A stretch of DNA of 64,000 bases from Egicoccus sp. AB-alg6-2 (GCF_041821025.1 NZ_JBGUAY010000009.1:86307-150306), one strand, 5' to 3'. Numbered from the stretch's first letter, positions 41,520 through 50,997 are shown. The notes: a model not told the origin generated them from the sequence alone. Program-made: numbers and translations.

Positions 41520-43063
41520 AGCGACCTCACCGCCTCGAGGTAGGTGGAGGGGTCGAGCAGCGCGGCGGCGGCCGGCTCGACCAACTCGATCAGCGGCTGG
41601 GCGCCGATGCCGAGCACGATGACCAGCAGTGACACGATCATGGCGGGCGTGACCATGCCGGCGACGCGGGCGTTGGTCGGCGCCTTCTGCACCGCCGGGC
41701 CGTCGTCACCGGCGGCGCCGGCCGGCACGGGCCGCAGCCCGAACCGGGCCGCCAGGGGCTCGCGGCGGGAGCGGTCGGTGAGCTCGCCCCAGAAGGCACC
41801 GTTCCAGATCTTGATCATCGACAGCAGCGTGAACATGGAGACCACGACGGCGACGGCACCGGCCAGCCAGTGCGCGTCGAGGAACGCCGCGCGGATCAGC
41901 AGGTACTTGCCGACGAAGCCGGAGGTCGGGGGGATCCCGGCCAGCGCCAGGGCGGGCAGCAGGAACGACAGCGCCAGCCACGGCCGCGTCCGCACCATCC
42001 CGCCGAGTTCTTTGAGCCGGCCCGTGCCGGTCAGGGTCTCGACCGTGCCGACCGCGACGAACAGGGCGCCCTTCACGAGCACGTACTGGACCAGGTACAC
42101 GATGCCGGCGGTCAGCCCCGCCAGGCTCCACAGCCCCAGTGGCAGGATCAGGTACCCGACCTGGCTGACCATGTGGTAGGCGAGGATGCCGCGCATGTCG
42201 CCCCGACCGACGGCGCCCAGCACCCCGACGACCATCGTGAGCCCGGCGACCGTCAGCCACAGCTGCTGGTAGCTCGGGTCGCCGGCGAAGACGATGCTGT
42301 ACAGGCGGTACAGCACGTACACGCCCGCCTTCGTCAGCAGCCCGGAGAACAGGGCGGTGACGCCGGGCGCTGCCTCGACGTAGGTGCGGGGCAGCCAGCT
42401 GTGCATGGGCACCAGGCTGGCCTTGACGGCGATGGCGGCCATCACCAGCGAGGCACCGACGGCGGCGGCCGGGACCTCGGCGACGATGCCGTGGAGGTCG
42501 GCGAACGCGACCGTTCCGGCGGTGCCGTACAGCAGGGCGATGCCCACCAGCAGGGTCGTGGACGCCAACAGGCTGACGGTGACGTAGATCACCCCGGCGC
42601 GTACCTGCCGCCGGCCGCCCCGCAGCGTGAGCAGCACGTACGAGCCGATGAGCATGACCTCGAACATCACGAACAGGTTGAACAGGTCGGCGGTGAGCAT
42701 CGCGCCGAGCACGCCGGCGAGCAGGACGCCCACCATCGGGTGGAACAGCGGGTGGCGGTCCTCGTCGCGGGACACGGCGAACAGCAGCGCCAGCGCCGCG
42801 GAGACCGTGACGGTCAGGACCAGCAGCGCGGACAGCCCGTCGGACACGAACGTGATCGCGAGGCCGCCTGGCCAGTCACCGACGTCGATGGCGATGGCGC
42901 GGCCGCCGGACGTCGCCGCGACCAGTCCGGCACCGACACCGATCAGCCCGAGCAGCATGGCGGCGGTCAGGGCTCGCTGGAGACGGCGGTGGTTGCGCAC
43001 CACCATGCCGAGCGCGGCCACGAGCAGGGGCAGCGCGAAGGGGAGGGGGAGCAGGGTGCTCAT
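41516..43063 (-). CDS. mrpD: Mrp antiporter subunit D
   Basis: A 515-residue antiporter-core protein. LFNLFVMFEVMLIGSYVLL holds the TM5 glutamate, AAIAVKASLVPMHSWLPRTY the TM7 lysine and P-x-H-x-W-L-P, and LFSGLLTKAGVYVLYRL the TM8 lysine. Its position between C and E is the standard Mrp order. It should drive Na+/H+ exchange with MrpA. ATG start overlapping mrpC by four bases. Confidence 0.95.
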   Translation of the reverse strand: MSTLLPLPFALPLLVAALGMVVRNHRRLQRALTAAMLLGLIGVGAGLVAATSGGRAIAIDVGDWPGGLAITFVSDGLSALLVLTVTVSAALALLFAVSRDEDRHPLFHPMVGVLLAGVLGAMLTADLFNLFVMFEVMLIGSYVLLTLRGGRRQVRAGVIYVTVSLLASTTLLVGIALLYGTAGTVAFADLHGIVAEVPAAAVGASLVMAAIAVKASLVPMHSWLPRTYVEAAPGVTALFSGLLTKAGVYVLYRLYSIVFAGDPSYQQLWLTVAGLTMVVGVLGAVGRGDMRGILAYHMVSQVGYLILPLGLWSLAGLTAGIVYLVQYVLVKGALFVAVGTVETLTGTGRLKELGGMVRTRPWLALSFLLPALALAGIPPTSGFVGKYLLIRAAFLDAHWLAGAVAVVVSMFTLLSMIKIWNGAFWGELTDRSRREPLAARFGLRPVPAGAAGDDGPAVQKAPTNARVAGMVTPAMIVSLLVIVLGIGAQPLIELVEPAAAALLDPSTYLEAVRSL

Positions 43064-43440
43064 CGGCCGCTCTCCGGCGACGTGGTGCTCTCGAGCGTGT
43101 CGACGTCGAGGTCGTCGTGGTCGTGCACCTCGTGGTCCTCGACGTCGTCGTGGCCGAGCACGTCACGGCCGCGGAAGGCCAGGGTCAGCAGGAACGCGGT
43201 GATGCCGAACGAGATCACGATGGCGGTCAGCGCGAAGGCCTGCGGCAGCGGGTCGGCCGGGCTTCCGGGTTCGCCGATGAACGGAACCCCGCGCCGTCCG
43301 ACGCCGCCCGAGGTCACCAGGATGGTGGTGGCGACGTGGCCCAGCAGGGTGAACCCGATGGCGACGCGGACGATGCCGCGCTGCAGAATCAGGTAGGTGC
43401 CGCCCGTGGCGAGCAGTCCGACGATGATGGCGGCGGTCAC
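43060..43440 (-). CDS. mrpC: Mrp antiporter subunit C
   Basis: A 126-residue NuoK-like protein with helices IIVGLLATGGTYLILQRG, VAIGFTLLGHVATTILV and DPLPQAFALTAIVISFGITAFLLTLAF. DPLPQAFALTAIVI is the MrpC hallmark. The tail is His/Asp-rich (HDDVEDHEVHDHDDLD) and could bind metal. GTG start at 43438-43440, coupled to mrpA by a GTGA overlap. Confidence 0.93.
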   Translation of the reverse strand: MTAAIIVGLLATGGTYLILQRGIVRVAIGFTLLGHVATTILVTSGGVGRRGVPFIGEPGSPADPLPQAFALTAIVISFGITAFLLTLAFRGRDVLGHDDVEDHEVHDHDDLDVDTLESTTSPESGR

Positions 43441-46346
43441 GAGCGGTGCTCCCGTGCGAGGCGGTCGGTGTCGGCGTGCCGGGTGCGGTCGAGGTCCGCC
43501 TGCGGGGACATCGGACGCGCCGAGGGTCCGCGCGGCGTGGCCTGCCCGGTGTCCGATGCCCACTCCGGGATGCCGATGCGGTCGGGGTCCGGGGGCGGTT
43601 CGGGGATGCCCTGCCCGAGGTGACGCAGGATCGAGACGACGAGGCCGACGACCACGAGGTACACGCCGATGTCGAACACCAGCGAGGCCGCCACCTCGAG
43701 CCCGAACGGCAGGTACCACTTCGCACCGTCGAGGAACGATCCGGTGGCGACGAAGCCGCCCAGGCCGTACGCGACCGCGGTCAGCAGACCGCCACCGACC
43801 AGCGGCAGGGTGCGCAGGAGGCGGCTCTGCCAGATCCGCTCGTGCCCGCGCGAGAAGTACAGGAGCACGACGGCGGCACCCAGCGTCAGCCCACCGATGA
43901 AGCCGCCACCGACGGCATCGTGGCCGCGCAGCAGCAGCCACAACGAGGCGAGGACCATCGCCGGCGCCAGCATGACGGTCGAGGTGCGCAGGATCGGACT
44001 GTCGATCATCCCGATGCCGCCCCACTGCTCGGGTCGGGTCGGTTCGCCCTCGCGGTCGGGACGGGGCAGGGCGGCGCGGGTGGAGAGACGCACCAACGAG
44101 AAGATCGCGGCGCCCGCGACGGCCAGCACGGTGATCTCGCCCAGGGTGTCCAGGGCCCGGAAGTCGACGAGGATGGTGTTGACGACGTTGGCGCCACCTG
44201 TCAGCCCTTCTCCCTCGGCGAGGAAGCGGGCGCCGACGTCGGAGAGACCGCGGCGGCCGGTGAACAGGTAGGTCGCGACGCCGACCAGGGTCCCGACGCC
44301 CACCGCGATCACGGCGGCCGCGCCCTTGCGTACGCGGCTGCCGAGCGCGAAGGTCGAGGGGAGGCGCCGAAAGACGACCACGAACAGCGCGACCGAGAGG
44401 GTCTCGACCAACAGCTGGGTCAGGGCGAGATCGGGTGCACCCAGCAGGATGAACCAGCCGGCGACCGTGAACCCGGCCAGGCCGAGCGTGGCGATCGCGG
44501 CCAGACGGCTGCGCGCCTGCACGACGCCGATGATGCAGCCCGCGAGCAGGACGACGATCGCCCAGTCGACCGGCAACCAGGGGGCCGGTTCGCCCAGGTC
44601 GGCGACCCCCACCCGCCAGGTCGCGGCGATGCCGACGGCCGCGATGGTGGCCAGGACGGGCAGCAGGTAGGCGGCGGGGGCGTGGGGGACCGAGGGACGT
44701 CCCATCCAGGTCCCGAACGCGAGCACGCGGTCGTAGACGCGGTCGAACGCGTCCGCCCCGCGCGGCAGGGTGACCAGCGACTGCCAGCGCTCGACCCGGG
44801 TGTGCAACAGCACGGCCGCGAGTCCCAGCCCGAGCACGATGCTCGACAGCAGCAGCGGCAGGCCGAGACCGTGCCACAGGGCGAGGTGCATGTGGGGGTC
44901 CTCGCCCGTGGTCGCCCGCCCCACCGCGTCCACCAGCGGGTCGAACAGCCAGACGACCAGTGCGAGCCCCAGGCCGGCGAGGCCGGCGATCGCGGCCGGA
45001 GCGGCGAACGCCACCGGTGCCCGGTGCGCCGGTGTCTGCTCGGGACCCTCGAAGGTGCGCAGGTAGTAGCGCGCGCTGTAGGCCACCGTGCCGATGCTGG
45101 CCAGCACGGCCAGGGTGACGCCGACGATGCCCAGCCACGCGGGGTCGTTGGCCTCGAGGAACCCGGCGAAGATCTCCTCCTTGGACACGAAGCCGAGCAG
45201 CGGCGGCAGGCCGGCCATCGATGCCGCCGCGAGGCCGCCTGCCAGGGCGGTCAGCGGCAGCGTGCGGCGCAGACCGCCGAGTCGACGCAGGTCGCGGGTG
45301 CCGGCCTCGTGGTCGACGATGCCGACGGTCATGAACAGGGCGGCCTTGTACAGCGCGTGGGCGAGGGTGTGCAGGGCCGCGGCCGCGAGCGCCACCGGGC
45401 TCCCGATGCCGATGATCGCCGTCAGCAGGCCGAGCTGGCTGACCGTGGAGTAGGCCAGCAGCGCCTTGAGGTCGTTCTGCTTGGTGGCGACCACCGCGGC
45501 GAACAGCGCCGTACCACCACCGACGAGGACGAGCGTGACCTGCCACAACGCGACCCCGGCGAACAGCGGGGTGAAGCGGAACAGCAGGTAGATGCCGGCC
45601 TTGACCATCGTGGCGGCGTGGAGGTAGGTCGACACCGGGGTCGGCGCCACCATGGCGCCGGGCAGCCAGAAGTGGAACGGGAACTGCGCCGACTTGGTGA
45701 ACGCGGCGAGCAGCAACAGCACGATCGCGGCTTCGGCGAGACCCGACTGCAGCACCGTGTCGCGGGCCGCCAGGATTTCGGTGAGCGAACCGGTGCCGGC
45801 AGCGACCGACAGCAGGACCACGCCCGCGAGCAGGGCAAGTCCGCCGATCGCGGTGGTCAGGAAGGCCCGCGTCGCGCCCTGCTTGCCTTCGCCCAGGCCG
45901 CCGATGAGGAAGAAGCTCGACACGCTGGTCAGTTCCCAGAACACGAACAGCAGCAGCGCGTCGTCGGCGAGGACCAGCCCGAGCATGGCGCCCGCGAAGA
46001 GGGTGAGCAGCGACAGGTAGCGGGCGGTCTTCGTGCTGCCGGCCGCGAAGTAGCGTGCCCCGAAGGCGAGCACGAGCGCACCGATGCCGAGCACGATCAG
46101 TGCGAACAGCAGCCCGAGCCCGTCGAGGCGCAGTGCGAAGGCGATGCCCGCGTCCGGCAGCCAGGCCGTGGTGTGCGTCAGCGGACGGTCGTCGATCACC
46201 GCCGGCGCCTGCAGCCCGAACCACACGGTGAGGGCGCCCAGCACGCCCGCGCCGACGTAGCCCGCGGCACGGTCGAGGAGACGGACCAGCAGCGGGGTGA
46301 ACGCCGCGAGGACGAACACCGTGCCGACGGCGAGAGCGAGTGTCAC
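43437..46346 (-). CDS. mrpA: Mrp antiporter subunit A with fused MnhB domain
   Basis: About 969 residues. The first 500 form the NuoL-like antiporter core (FTKSAQFPFHFWLPGAM, ATMVKAGIYLLFRF). Residues from about 600 match the DUF4040/MbhD part (ILLGAPDLALTQLLVETLSVALFVVVFRRLP) and the MbhE-like segment, and from about 780 comes an MnhB domain (RGHDAVGGGFIGGLTLGAAVVLLYF). This A+B fusion is the usual actinobacterial form. The start is uncertain. GTG 46344-46346 begins the first helix; the frame stays open for another 46 codons upstream without a transport-like sequence. Confidence 0.92.
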   Translation of the reverse strand: MTLALAVGTVFVLAAFTPLLVRLLDRAAGYVGAGVLGALTVWFGLQAPAVIDDRPLTHTTAWLPDAGIAFALRLDGLGLLFALIVLGIGALVLAFGARYFAAGSTKTARYLSLLTLFAGAMLGLVLADDALLLFVFWELTSVSSFFLIGGLGEGKQGATRAFLTTAIGGLALLAGVVLLSVAAGTGSLTEILAARDTVLQSGLAEAAIVLLLLAAFTKSAQFPFHFWLPGAMVAPTPVSTYLHAATMVKAGIYLLFRFTPLFAGVALWQVTLVLVGGGTALFAAVVATKQNDLKALLAYSTVSQLGLLTAIIGIGSPVALAAAALHTLAHALYKAALFMTVGIVDHEAGTRDLRRLGGLRRTLPLTALAGGLAAASMAGLPPLLGFVSKEEIFAGFLEANDPAWLGIVGVTLAVLASIGTVAYSARYYLRTFEGPEQTPAHRAPVAFAAPAAIAGLAGLGLALVVWLFDPLVDAVGRATTGEDPHMHLALWHGLGLPLLLSSIVLGLGLAAVLLHTRVERWQSLVTLPRGADAFDRVYDRVLAFGTWMGRPSVPHAPAAYLLPVLATIAAVGIAATWRVGVADLGEPAPWLPVDWAIVVLLAGCIIGVVQARSRLAAIATLGLAGFTVAGWFILLGAPDLALTQLLVETLSVALFVVVFRRLPSTFALGSRVRKGAAAVIAVGVGTLVGVATYLFTGRRGLSDVGARFLAEGEGLTGGANVVNTILVDFRALDTLGEITVLAVAGAAIFSLVRLSTRAALPRPDREGEPTRPEQWGGIGMIDSPILRTSTVMLAPAMVLASLWLLLRGHDAVGGGFIGGLTLGAAVVLLYFSRGHERIWQSRLLRTLPLVGGGLLTAVAYGLGGFVATGSFLDGAKWYLPFGLEVAASLVFDIGVYLVVVGLVVSILRHLGQGIPEPPPDPDRIGIPEWASDTGQATPRGPSARPMSPQADLDRTRHADTDRLAREHRS

Positions 46347-46600
46347 TACGGGTTTCCGTCTGCCAGCCGACGCACCGGGGCGCCGGCGCCGGACCGGTCT
46401 GTCCGACACCTCGTCGGTCGGGGGAGCACCAACTTCAGTGTCTGCAGGTTCGGCGCCACGGTACTCGCCGAATCGGTGCGCCATTCAGGCCGGTGGCCGT
46501 CCGGCCGCGCCCTGTCGTCCGGGCTGGCGCGGCCGTGGCCAGGATGCGCCGGCGGGACGAGATCCGACGGAGAGCCCGCCCGACGCACGAGGAGTACGAC

Positions 46601-47140
46601 GTGAGCGACAGCCATGGCGGTGCCGGCACGGCCGAGACCGAGGACGTGGTGGAGCTGATCCTGGCCGACCACCGGGAGTTCGAGCGGCTGTTCCGCCTGC
46701 TCCGCAATCGTGAGGAGGACCGCGCCGGCGTGCTCGCGACGCTCGCGGACCTGCTGGTCGCGCACGCCGAGGCGGAGGAGCGCGAGGTGTACCCGGCGCT
46801 GCGCCAGAAGGCCCCCGAGGAGGCCGAGGAGATCGAGCACGGCTCCGAGGAGCACGCCGAGGGACACGAGGCCCTGCTCGAACTGCTGCAGGTGGATGTC
46901 GAGGACGAAGAGGCCTTCGAGGACAAGCTCGAGGAACTCGTCGAGGCGCTCAACCACCACATCGACGAGGAGGAACGCGACATCCTCAACGCCGCCCGCG
47001 AGAACGTCGCCGACGACGAGCGGTCCGAGCTCGGTCGCGCCTTCCTCGCGGTGCGCGACCAGCTGCTCGAGGGCCACCCGGGCGACGTGCGCAACGTCGG
47101 CCGGCTCGTCCAGGAGGCGCGCGAGCGGGGCGAGCTCTAA
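46601..47140 (+). CDS. Hemerythrin/HHE cation-binding domain protein
   Basis: A 179-residue four-helix protein. Conserved metal ligands are seen in LILADHREFERLFRLL, LVAHAEAEEREVYPAL, GSEEHAEGHEALLELL and LVEALNHHIDEEERDIL, the His/Glu pattern of HHE proteins. It probably binds a diiron centre and takes part in oxygen, iron or oxidative-stress handling in the cytoplasm. GTG start with GAGGAG seven bases upstream. The C-terminal 50 residues are not part of the fold. It is divergent from mrpA and its end overlaps the MFS gene by four bases (CTAA). Confidence 0.9.
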   Translation: MSDSHGGAGTAETEDVVELILADHREFERLFRLLRNREEDRAGVLATLADLLVAHAEAEEREVYPALRQKAPEEAEEIEHGSEEHAEGHEALLELLQVDVEDEEAFEDKLEELVEALNHHIDEEERDILNAARENVADDERSELGRAFLAVRDQLLEGHPGDVRNVGRLVQEARERGEL

Positions 47141-48309
47141 CCCGGTTCGCTGCTCGACGTGCGCGCGTCCAGCACGCGCGCACGCAGGCTCATCGCCAGC
47201 ACCAGGGCGCCGACGAGGAACAGCGGCACCCGCAGGTCCATGGCCTCCGTCAGCACGCCGATGATCGGCGGTGCGGCCAGGAAACCGCCGTAGCCGATGG
47301 TGGCGACGGCGGCTACCCCCTCGCCCGGCGTGCGTGCGACCCGTCCGGCGGCGCTGAAGCACAGGGGAATGAGCGGTGCCAGCCCCAGCCCCGCGAGGGT
47401 GAAGCCGGCCATCGCGGCGCTCAGCGTGGGCACCAGCGTCACGAGCGCGAAACCGGCTGCCGCGACCAGGCCGCCGACGCGGACCACGAGGACCGGCCCG
47501 AACCGCCGGGTGAACCGGTCCCCGAGCAGCCGGGACACGGTCATCGCAGCCGTGAACGCGACGTACGCCCAGGTGATGCGGTGCTCCGCCACGCCCACGA
47601 CGTCCTGCAGGTGGATGCCGCTCCAGTCACTGGCGCTGCCCTCGCCGACCGCCGCTGCGAAGCAGATCAGCGCGATGGGGATCAGCGCGCCGCGTGGCAA
47701 GGCGAACCGTGGCGACGAGGTACCGACGGCCGCACGATCCCGGACACGCAGCCATCCGGCGCAGAGGGCGATCATGACGCCGATCACGGCGGCCATCGCC
47801 GTCAGGTGCACCGCGACGGAGATGCCCAACCGCACGGCCACCGTCGCCACCAGCGCGCCGACGAGGCTTCCGACGCTCCACGCGGCGTGCAGGCCGACCA
47901 TGATGGAGCGCCGGTAGCCGCGCTCGACGCCGACGCCCTGGGCGTTCATGCCGACGTCCATGGTCGACACCCCCGCTCCCAGGACGACCAGCGTGAGGGC
48001 CAGCAGGGGCGCGCTGGGTGCATGCCCGATCAACGGCAGCACCGCCACCATCACGACTGCGCCGCCGAGCGTCACCGAGCGGCTGCCGATCCGGGCGACG
48101 GCCCCTCCGGCGAGCGGTAATGCGACGACGGTGCCGAGCGCCAGGCCGAGGAGCACGATGCCCAACGCCGACTCGCTCAGACCGAGGCCGGCGCGGACGT
48201 CGGGGATGCGCGCGATCCACGAGGCGACCGCCGCGCCGTTGGCGAGGAACGCGGCCGTCACCGCACCACGGGCAGCCCGGTCGGGCATCAGGGCGGCGGG
48301 CGCGGTCAC
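47137..48309 (-). CDS. MFS transporter (YbjJ-like)
   Basis: A protein of about 390 residues with 12 predicted helices. The N-terminal FLANGAAVASWIARIPDVRAGLGLSESALG is characteristic of the YbjJ-like MFS group, with GLALGTVVALPLAGGAVARIGSR at the motif A position. The substrate is unknown. GTG 48307-48309 is chosen for the AGGA eight bases upstream; the frame stays open for 22 more codons. The gene is convergent with the hemerythrin gene. Confidence 0.88.
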   Translation of the reverse strand: MTAPAALMPDRAARGAVTAAFLANGAAVASWIARIPDVRAGLGLSESALGIVLLGLALGTVVALPLAGGAVARIGSRSVTLGGAVVMVAVLPLIGHAPSAPLLALTLVVLGAGVSTMDVGMNAQGVGVERGYRRSIMVGLHAAWSVGSLVGALVATVAVRLGISVAVHLTAMAAVIGVMIALCAGWLRVRDRAAVGTSSPRFALPRGALIPIALICFAAAVGEGSASDWSGIHLQDVVGVAEHRITWAYVAFTAAMTVSRLLGDRFTRRFGPVLVVRVGGLVAAAGFALVTLVPTLSAAMAGFTLAGLGLAPLIPLCFSAAGRVARTPGEGVAAVATIGYGGFLAAPPIIGVLTEAMDLRVPLFLVGALVLAMSLRARVLDARTSSSEPG

Positions 48310-48522
48310 GACAGTTCCTGCTGGTGGGAGAGGCGGGCGCGGGAGCGTACGCATCGCGCAGGACCCGTCGATCAATGGTCACGATGGGTTGGCCAGGATG
48401 GCCGGTGTCCGTTGGTTTCCATCGTTCGTGGTCGAACGACCTAGGCTCGGCGACGCAGCGCGAGCCAACCCGACTTGTTCTCCTTGGTCAGGTGCGATGC
48501 GCGGGGATGGTGCTGCATGGTG

Positions 48523-48544
48523 AGGCCCCTCGGACGAGGGGCTT
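48523..48544 (-). terminator. Hairpin after the DUF421 gene
   Basis: GCCCCTCG (48525-48532) pairs with CGAGGGGC (48535-48542) around a two-base GA, extended by weaker outer pairs. It lies directly after the stop of the DUF421 gene on the minus strand. There is no long U tract. Confidence 0.5.
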
Positions 48545-48546
48545 CG

Positions 48547-49110
48547 TCATGTCCCGGCTTCCCCCGTCGGGTCGTGCGCGACGGGTCCGAGACGCACCCC
48601 ACGTAGCAGTGCCGGGTCGAGCCGGCCCTCGCCGGAGAGCACGCTGACGTCCCCGGTCGTCTCGAACACCACGGCGCGCACCTCCGCGACATCGAGCACG
48701 TTGGCGGCACGCAGCTTCGCCATCAGGTCGTCGCGGGTGAGTCGCGCACGCGCGAGGTGGTCGTCGAGGATGCGTCCCTCGTGCACGAGCAGGACTGGCG
48801 CGTTGTCGACGACCCGGTCGAAGGCCGTCGCCTGCCGGAGCTTGGCGACCACGAACTGGATCGCGAACAGGGCGGCGACCGCCACCAGGCCGGACAGGAG
48901 GGGGGCGTTGTCGAGCGCGATCGCGGCGATCATGGAGCCGATCGCGACGGTCATCGCGAAGTCGAACGCGGACAGCTTGGCGAAACTGCGCAGGCCGAGC
49001 AGCCGGTTCGCAGCGATGACCCAGAGGTAGATGACGACGGCCGCGACGACGACCACCGCGAGGTCGGTGACCGTGGCGCCGAGTCGCTCGACCAACGAGG
49101 ACCAGTCCAC
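48547..49110 (-). CDS. DUF421 (YetF-like) membrane protein
   Basis: A 187-residue protein. Three N-terminal helices (LAVVVVAAVVIYLWVIAANRLLGLRSFAKLSAFDFAMTVAIGS is the most typical stretch, then PLLSGLVAVAALFAIQFVV) are followed by a soluble domain (VLLVHEGRILDDHLARARLTRDDLMAKLRAANV). This matches YetF/DUF421 proteins, whose role is unclear. It begins nine bases after the copper-binding protein gene stop, so the two form an operon. GTG start. Confidence 0.9.
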   Translation of the reverse strand: MDWSSLVERLGATVTDLAVVVVAAVVIYLWVIAANRLLGLRSFAKLSAFDFAMTVAIGSMIAAIALDNAPLLSGLVAVAALFAIQFVVAKLRQATAFDRVVDNAPVLLVHEGRILDDHLARARLTRDDLMAKLRAANVLDVAEVRAVVFETTGDVSVLSGEGRLDPALLRGVRLGPVAHDPTGEAGT

Positions 49111-49118
49111 GCGTCCGC

Positions 49119-49508
49119 TCAGGATGCCGCGTCGAGCAGGTCACGGCAGGCGGCCTCGCAACGCCGACAGGCCTCGGCACAGGCACGACAGTGCTCGTGG
49201 TGGTCGGCGTGCTGCTCACACTCCTCCGCGCAGGCGCGGCAGGCCTCCAGGCACACCCGCACCAGCTCGAGCCAGGGCTGCCCGGAAGCGCCCGCCCGCG
49301 CGACGACCCGCGCCGTGGCGATGCAGATGTCGGCGCAGTCGAGGTCGGAGCGGATACAGCGCGCCAGGCCCGGATCGCCCTCCTCGAGACAGGCGTCGGC
49401 GCAGGCACTGCAGTGCGCGGCGCAGTCGCTCGCCGCCTCGATCACGGCGGTCAGCAGATCCACCCGCAGGTCGTCGCCGTGGTCGCGAAGGACGTCCGCG
49501 ACAGCCAT
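49119..49508 (-). CDS. Cys-rich four-helix-bundle copper-binding protein (Csp3-like, DUF326)
   Basis: A 129-residue protein with 16 cysteines, mostly in C-x-x-x-C or C-x-x-C spacing along helices (CAAHCSACADAC, CLEACRACAEEC, CRACAEACRRCEAAC). This is the copper-storage Csp pattern, in which cysteines line the core of a four-helix bundle and bind many Cu(I) ions. There is no signal peptide, so it fits cytosolic Csp3. The ATG follows GGGAGGAA. It is the first gene of an operon with DUF421 and is divergent from the nuclease gene across 238 bases. Confidence 0.9.
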   Translation of the reverse strand: MAVADVLRDHGDDLRVDLLTAVIEAASDCAAHCSACADACLEEGDPGLARCIRSDLDCADICIATARVVARAGASGQPWLELVRVCLEACRACAEECEQHADHHEHCRACAEACRRCEAACRDLLDAAS

Positions 49509-49746
49509 GGGTTCCTCCCTTTTCTCGTCCGTCCCCACACCATGCGCCCGGTGGCGTCCGGTCGCAGGCGCGGGCCACGGCCGATGGACACCGATCGTTC
49601 CGACGGACCGGGATGCTTGCGCCGTCGACCGGGGCCGCCGACCGGCCCGGCCCCGCCCGCTTGCTGCACGCTTTCGATCTGCGCAGGACGGCCGACCCCG
49701 TCCACATGAGCTGCATGGCGCAGCACGAGGGGAACAGGGGGATCGC

Positions 49747-50985
49747 GTGGCTCGACCGACCATGCCGCCACCCGGCGGCCGCATCAGCATGCTCGATCGG
49801 TTCTGGCAACGATTCGGTGGACTGCCCACCTGGGCCCGCGCCGTCACCTGGTTCCTTCTGTGGCCGGCGCTGGCCGCTGCCAAGGCGCTCGGTGCCACGT
49901 CCAGGACGCGAGAGTTCCGGTATGGCACCGCTGCCGCAACCCTGCTTCTCGGCGGGCTCGTGTGGTCGGGGGTTCTCGCCAGCGTGTTCTCCGACCCGCC
50001 GACCGAGACGGTCGCGGCAGAGCCGGCAGCTACGAAGGCAGGCGAAGAAGCGGACGAGGTAGCGTCCGCCGTCGACGAAGCGGACACGTCAGCCGTCGAG
50101 CTGGCGTTGCTCGTCGAGGCCACCTGCTCCGAAGCCGTCGCGGCCGGAGACACCATGGCCGGGCGGACCGCACTGCGAGAGGGCGCGGCCAACGCGGCGC
50201 AGACGACCGAGTTCTCGGCCCGAGAGATCCGACAGGCCGCCGCCGACGCCTGCGGGGATCAGATCGCAGCGCTCGGCGCACCCGAAGCGGCGGAGAAGGA
50301 ACCGGCCGAAGCTGCGCCCGCCGAAGAGCCCGACGCCCGAGCCGAGGTCGGTGAGACGGCATGGATCGTGTTCAACGTCGTCGACGGCGACACCATCGAC
50401 GTCCGCGCGCAGGACGGCAGCGAGGAACGCGTCCGCATCATCGGCATCGACACACCGGAGCGCGGCGAGTGCGGGTTCGGTGAAGCCGCGGACGCGCTGG
50501 CCGCCCTGATCGGTGGACGCGAGGTCGAGCTCGTCCCCGGCGCGCGGGACGACCGTGACCGCTACGACCGGATCCTGCGCTACGTCGACGTCCAAGGAAC
50601 CGACGTCGGCCTCGCGATCATCGAGGCTGGGTTGGCGACCGCCCGTTACGACTCTCGGGACGGTTACGGCCGCCACCCTCGTGAGGACGTCTACGTCGTC
50701 GCGCAGGCTGCGGCCGCTCCGTACGCGTGCGCGGTCCCGACACCAAAGCCTTCGCCGTCTGTGACCTCGAAACCTGCTCCCGTGTCACCGAGTCCGACGG
50801 CAACCCCGTCGCCGACTGCTGAACCGCCACCGCCGCCGCCGTCAGGTGGTCCGGGATCCGGTTCGGGCGGGGCATGGAAGAACTGCGCCGAGGCGCGCGA
50901 AGCCGGCGCAGCTCCCGTGCACCGCGGTGATCCCGGCTACGGCAAGCACCTCGATCGCGACGACGACGGCATCGGCTGCGAATAG
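49747..50985 (+). CDS. Membrane-anchored thermonuclease-like protein with excalibur domain
   Basis: About 412 residues. A hydrophobic segment near residue 55 (YGTAAATLLLGGLVWSGVLAS) suggests a membrane anchor with the rest outside. An Ala/Glu-rich region is followed by a staphylococcal-nuclease-like domain at about residues 205-335 (FNVVDGDTIDVR, RIIGIDTPERGE, DRYDRILRYV), with the calcium and catalytic residues in place. A Pro/Ser linker then leads to an excalibur domain (NCAEAREAGAAPVHRGDPGY to LDRDDDGIGCE) that should bind calcium. GTG 49747 has AGGGGGA five bases upstream; ATGs at 49762 and 49789 are alternatives. Confidence 0.88.
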   Translation: MARPTMPPPGGRISMLDRFWQRFGGLPTWARAVTWFLLWPALAAAKALGATSRTREFRYGTAAATLLLGGLVWSGVLASVFSDPPTETVAAEPAATKAGEEADEVASAVDEADTSAVELALLVEATCSEAVAAGDTMAGRTALREGAANAAQTTEFSAREIRQAAADACGDQIAALGAPEAAEKEPAEAAPAEEPDARAEVGETAWIVFNVVDGDTIDVRAQDGSEERVRIIGIDTPERGECGFGEAADALAALIGGREVELVPGARDDRDRYDRILRYVDVQGTDVGLAIIEAGLATARYDSRDGYGRHPREDVYVVAQAAAAPYACAVPTPKPSPSVTSKPAPVSPSPTATPSPTAEPPPPPPSGGPGSGSGGAWKNCAEAREAGAAPVHRGDPGYGKHLDRDDDGIGCE

Positions 50986-50997
50986 CCAGGACCGTCG

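Noticed and set aside
43446..46604. A 1052-codon open plus-strand frame opposite mrpA
   Set aside because: Gln/Arg/His/Gly-rich shadow composition with no domains. The minus-strand mrpA has clear transmembrane motifs.
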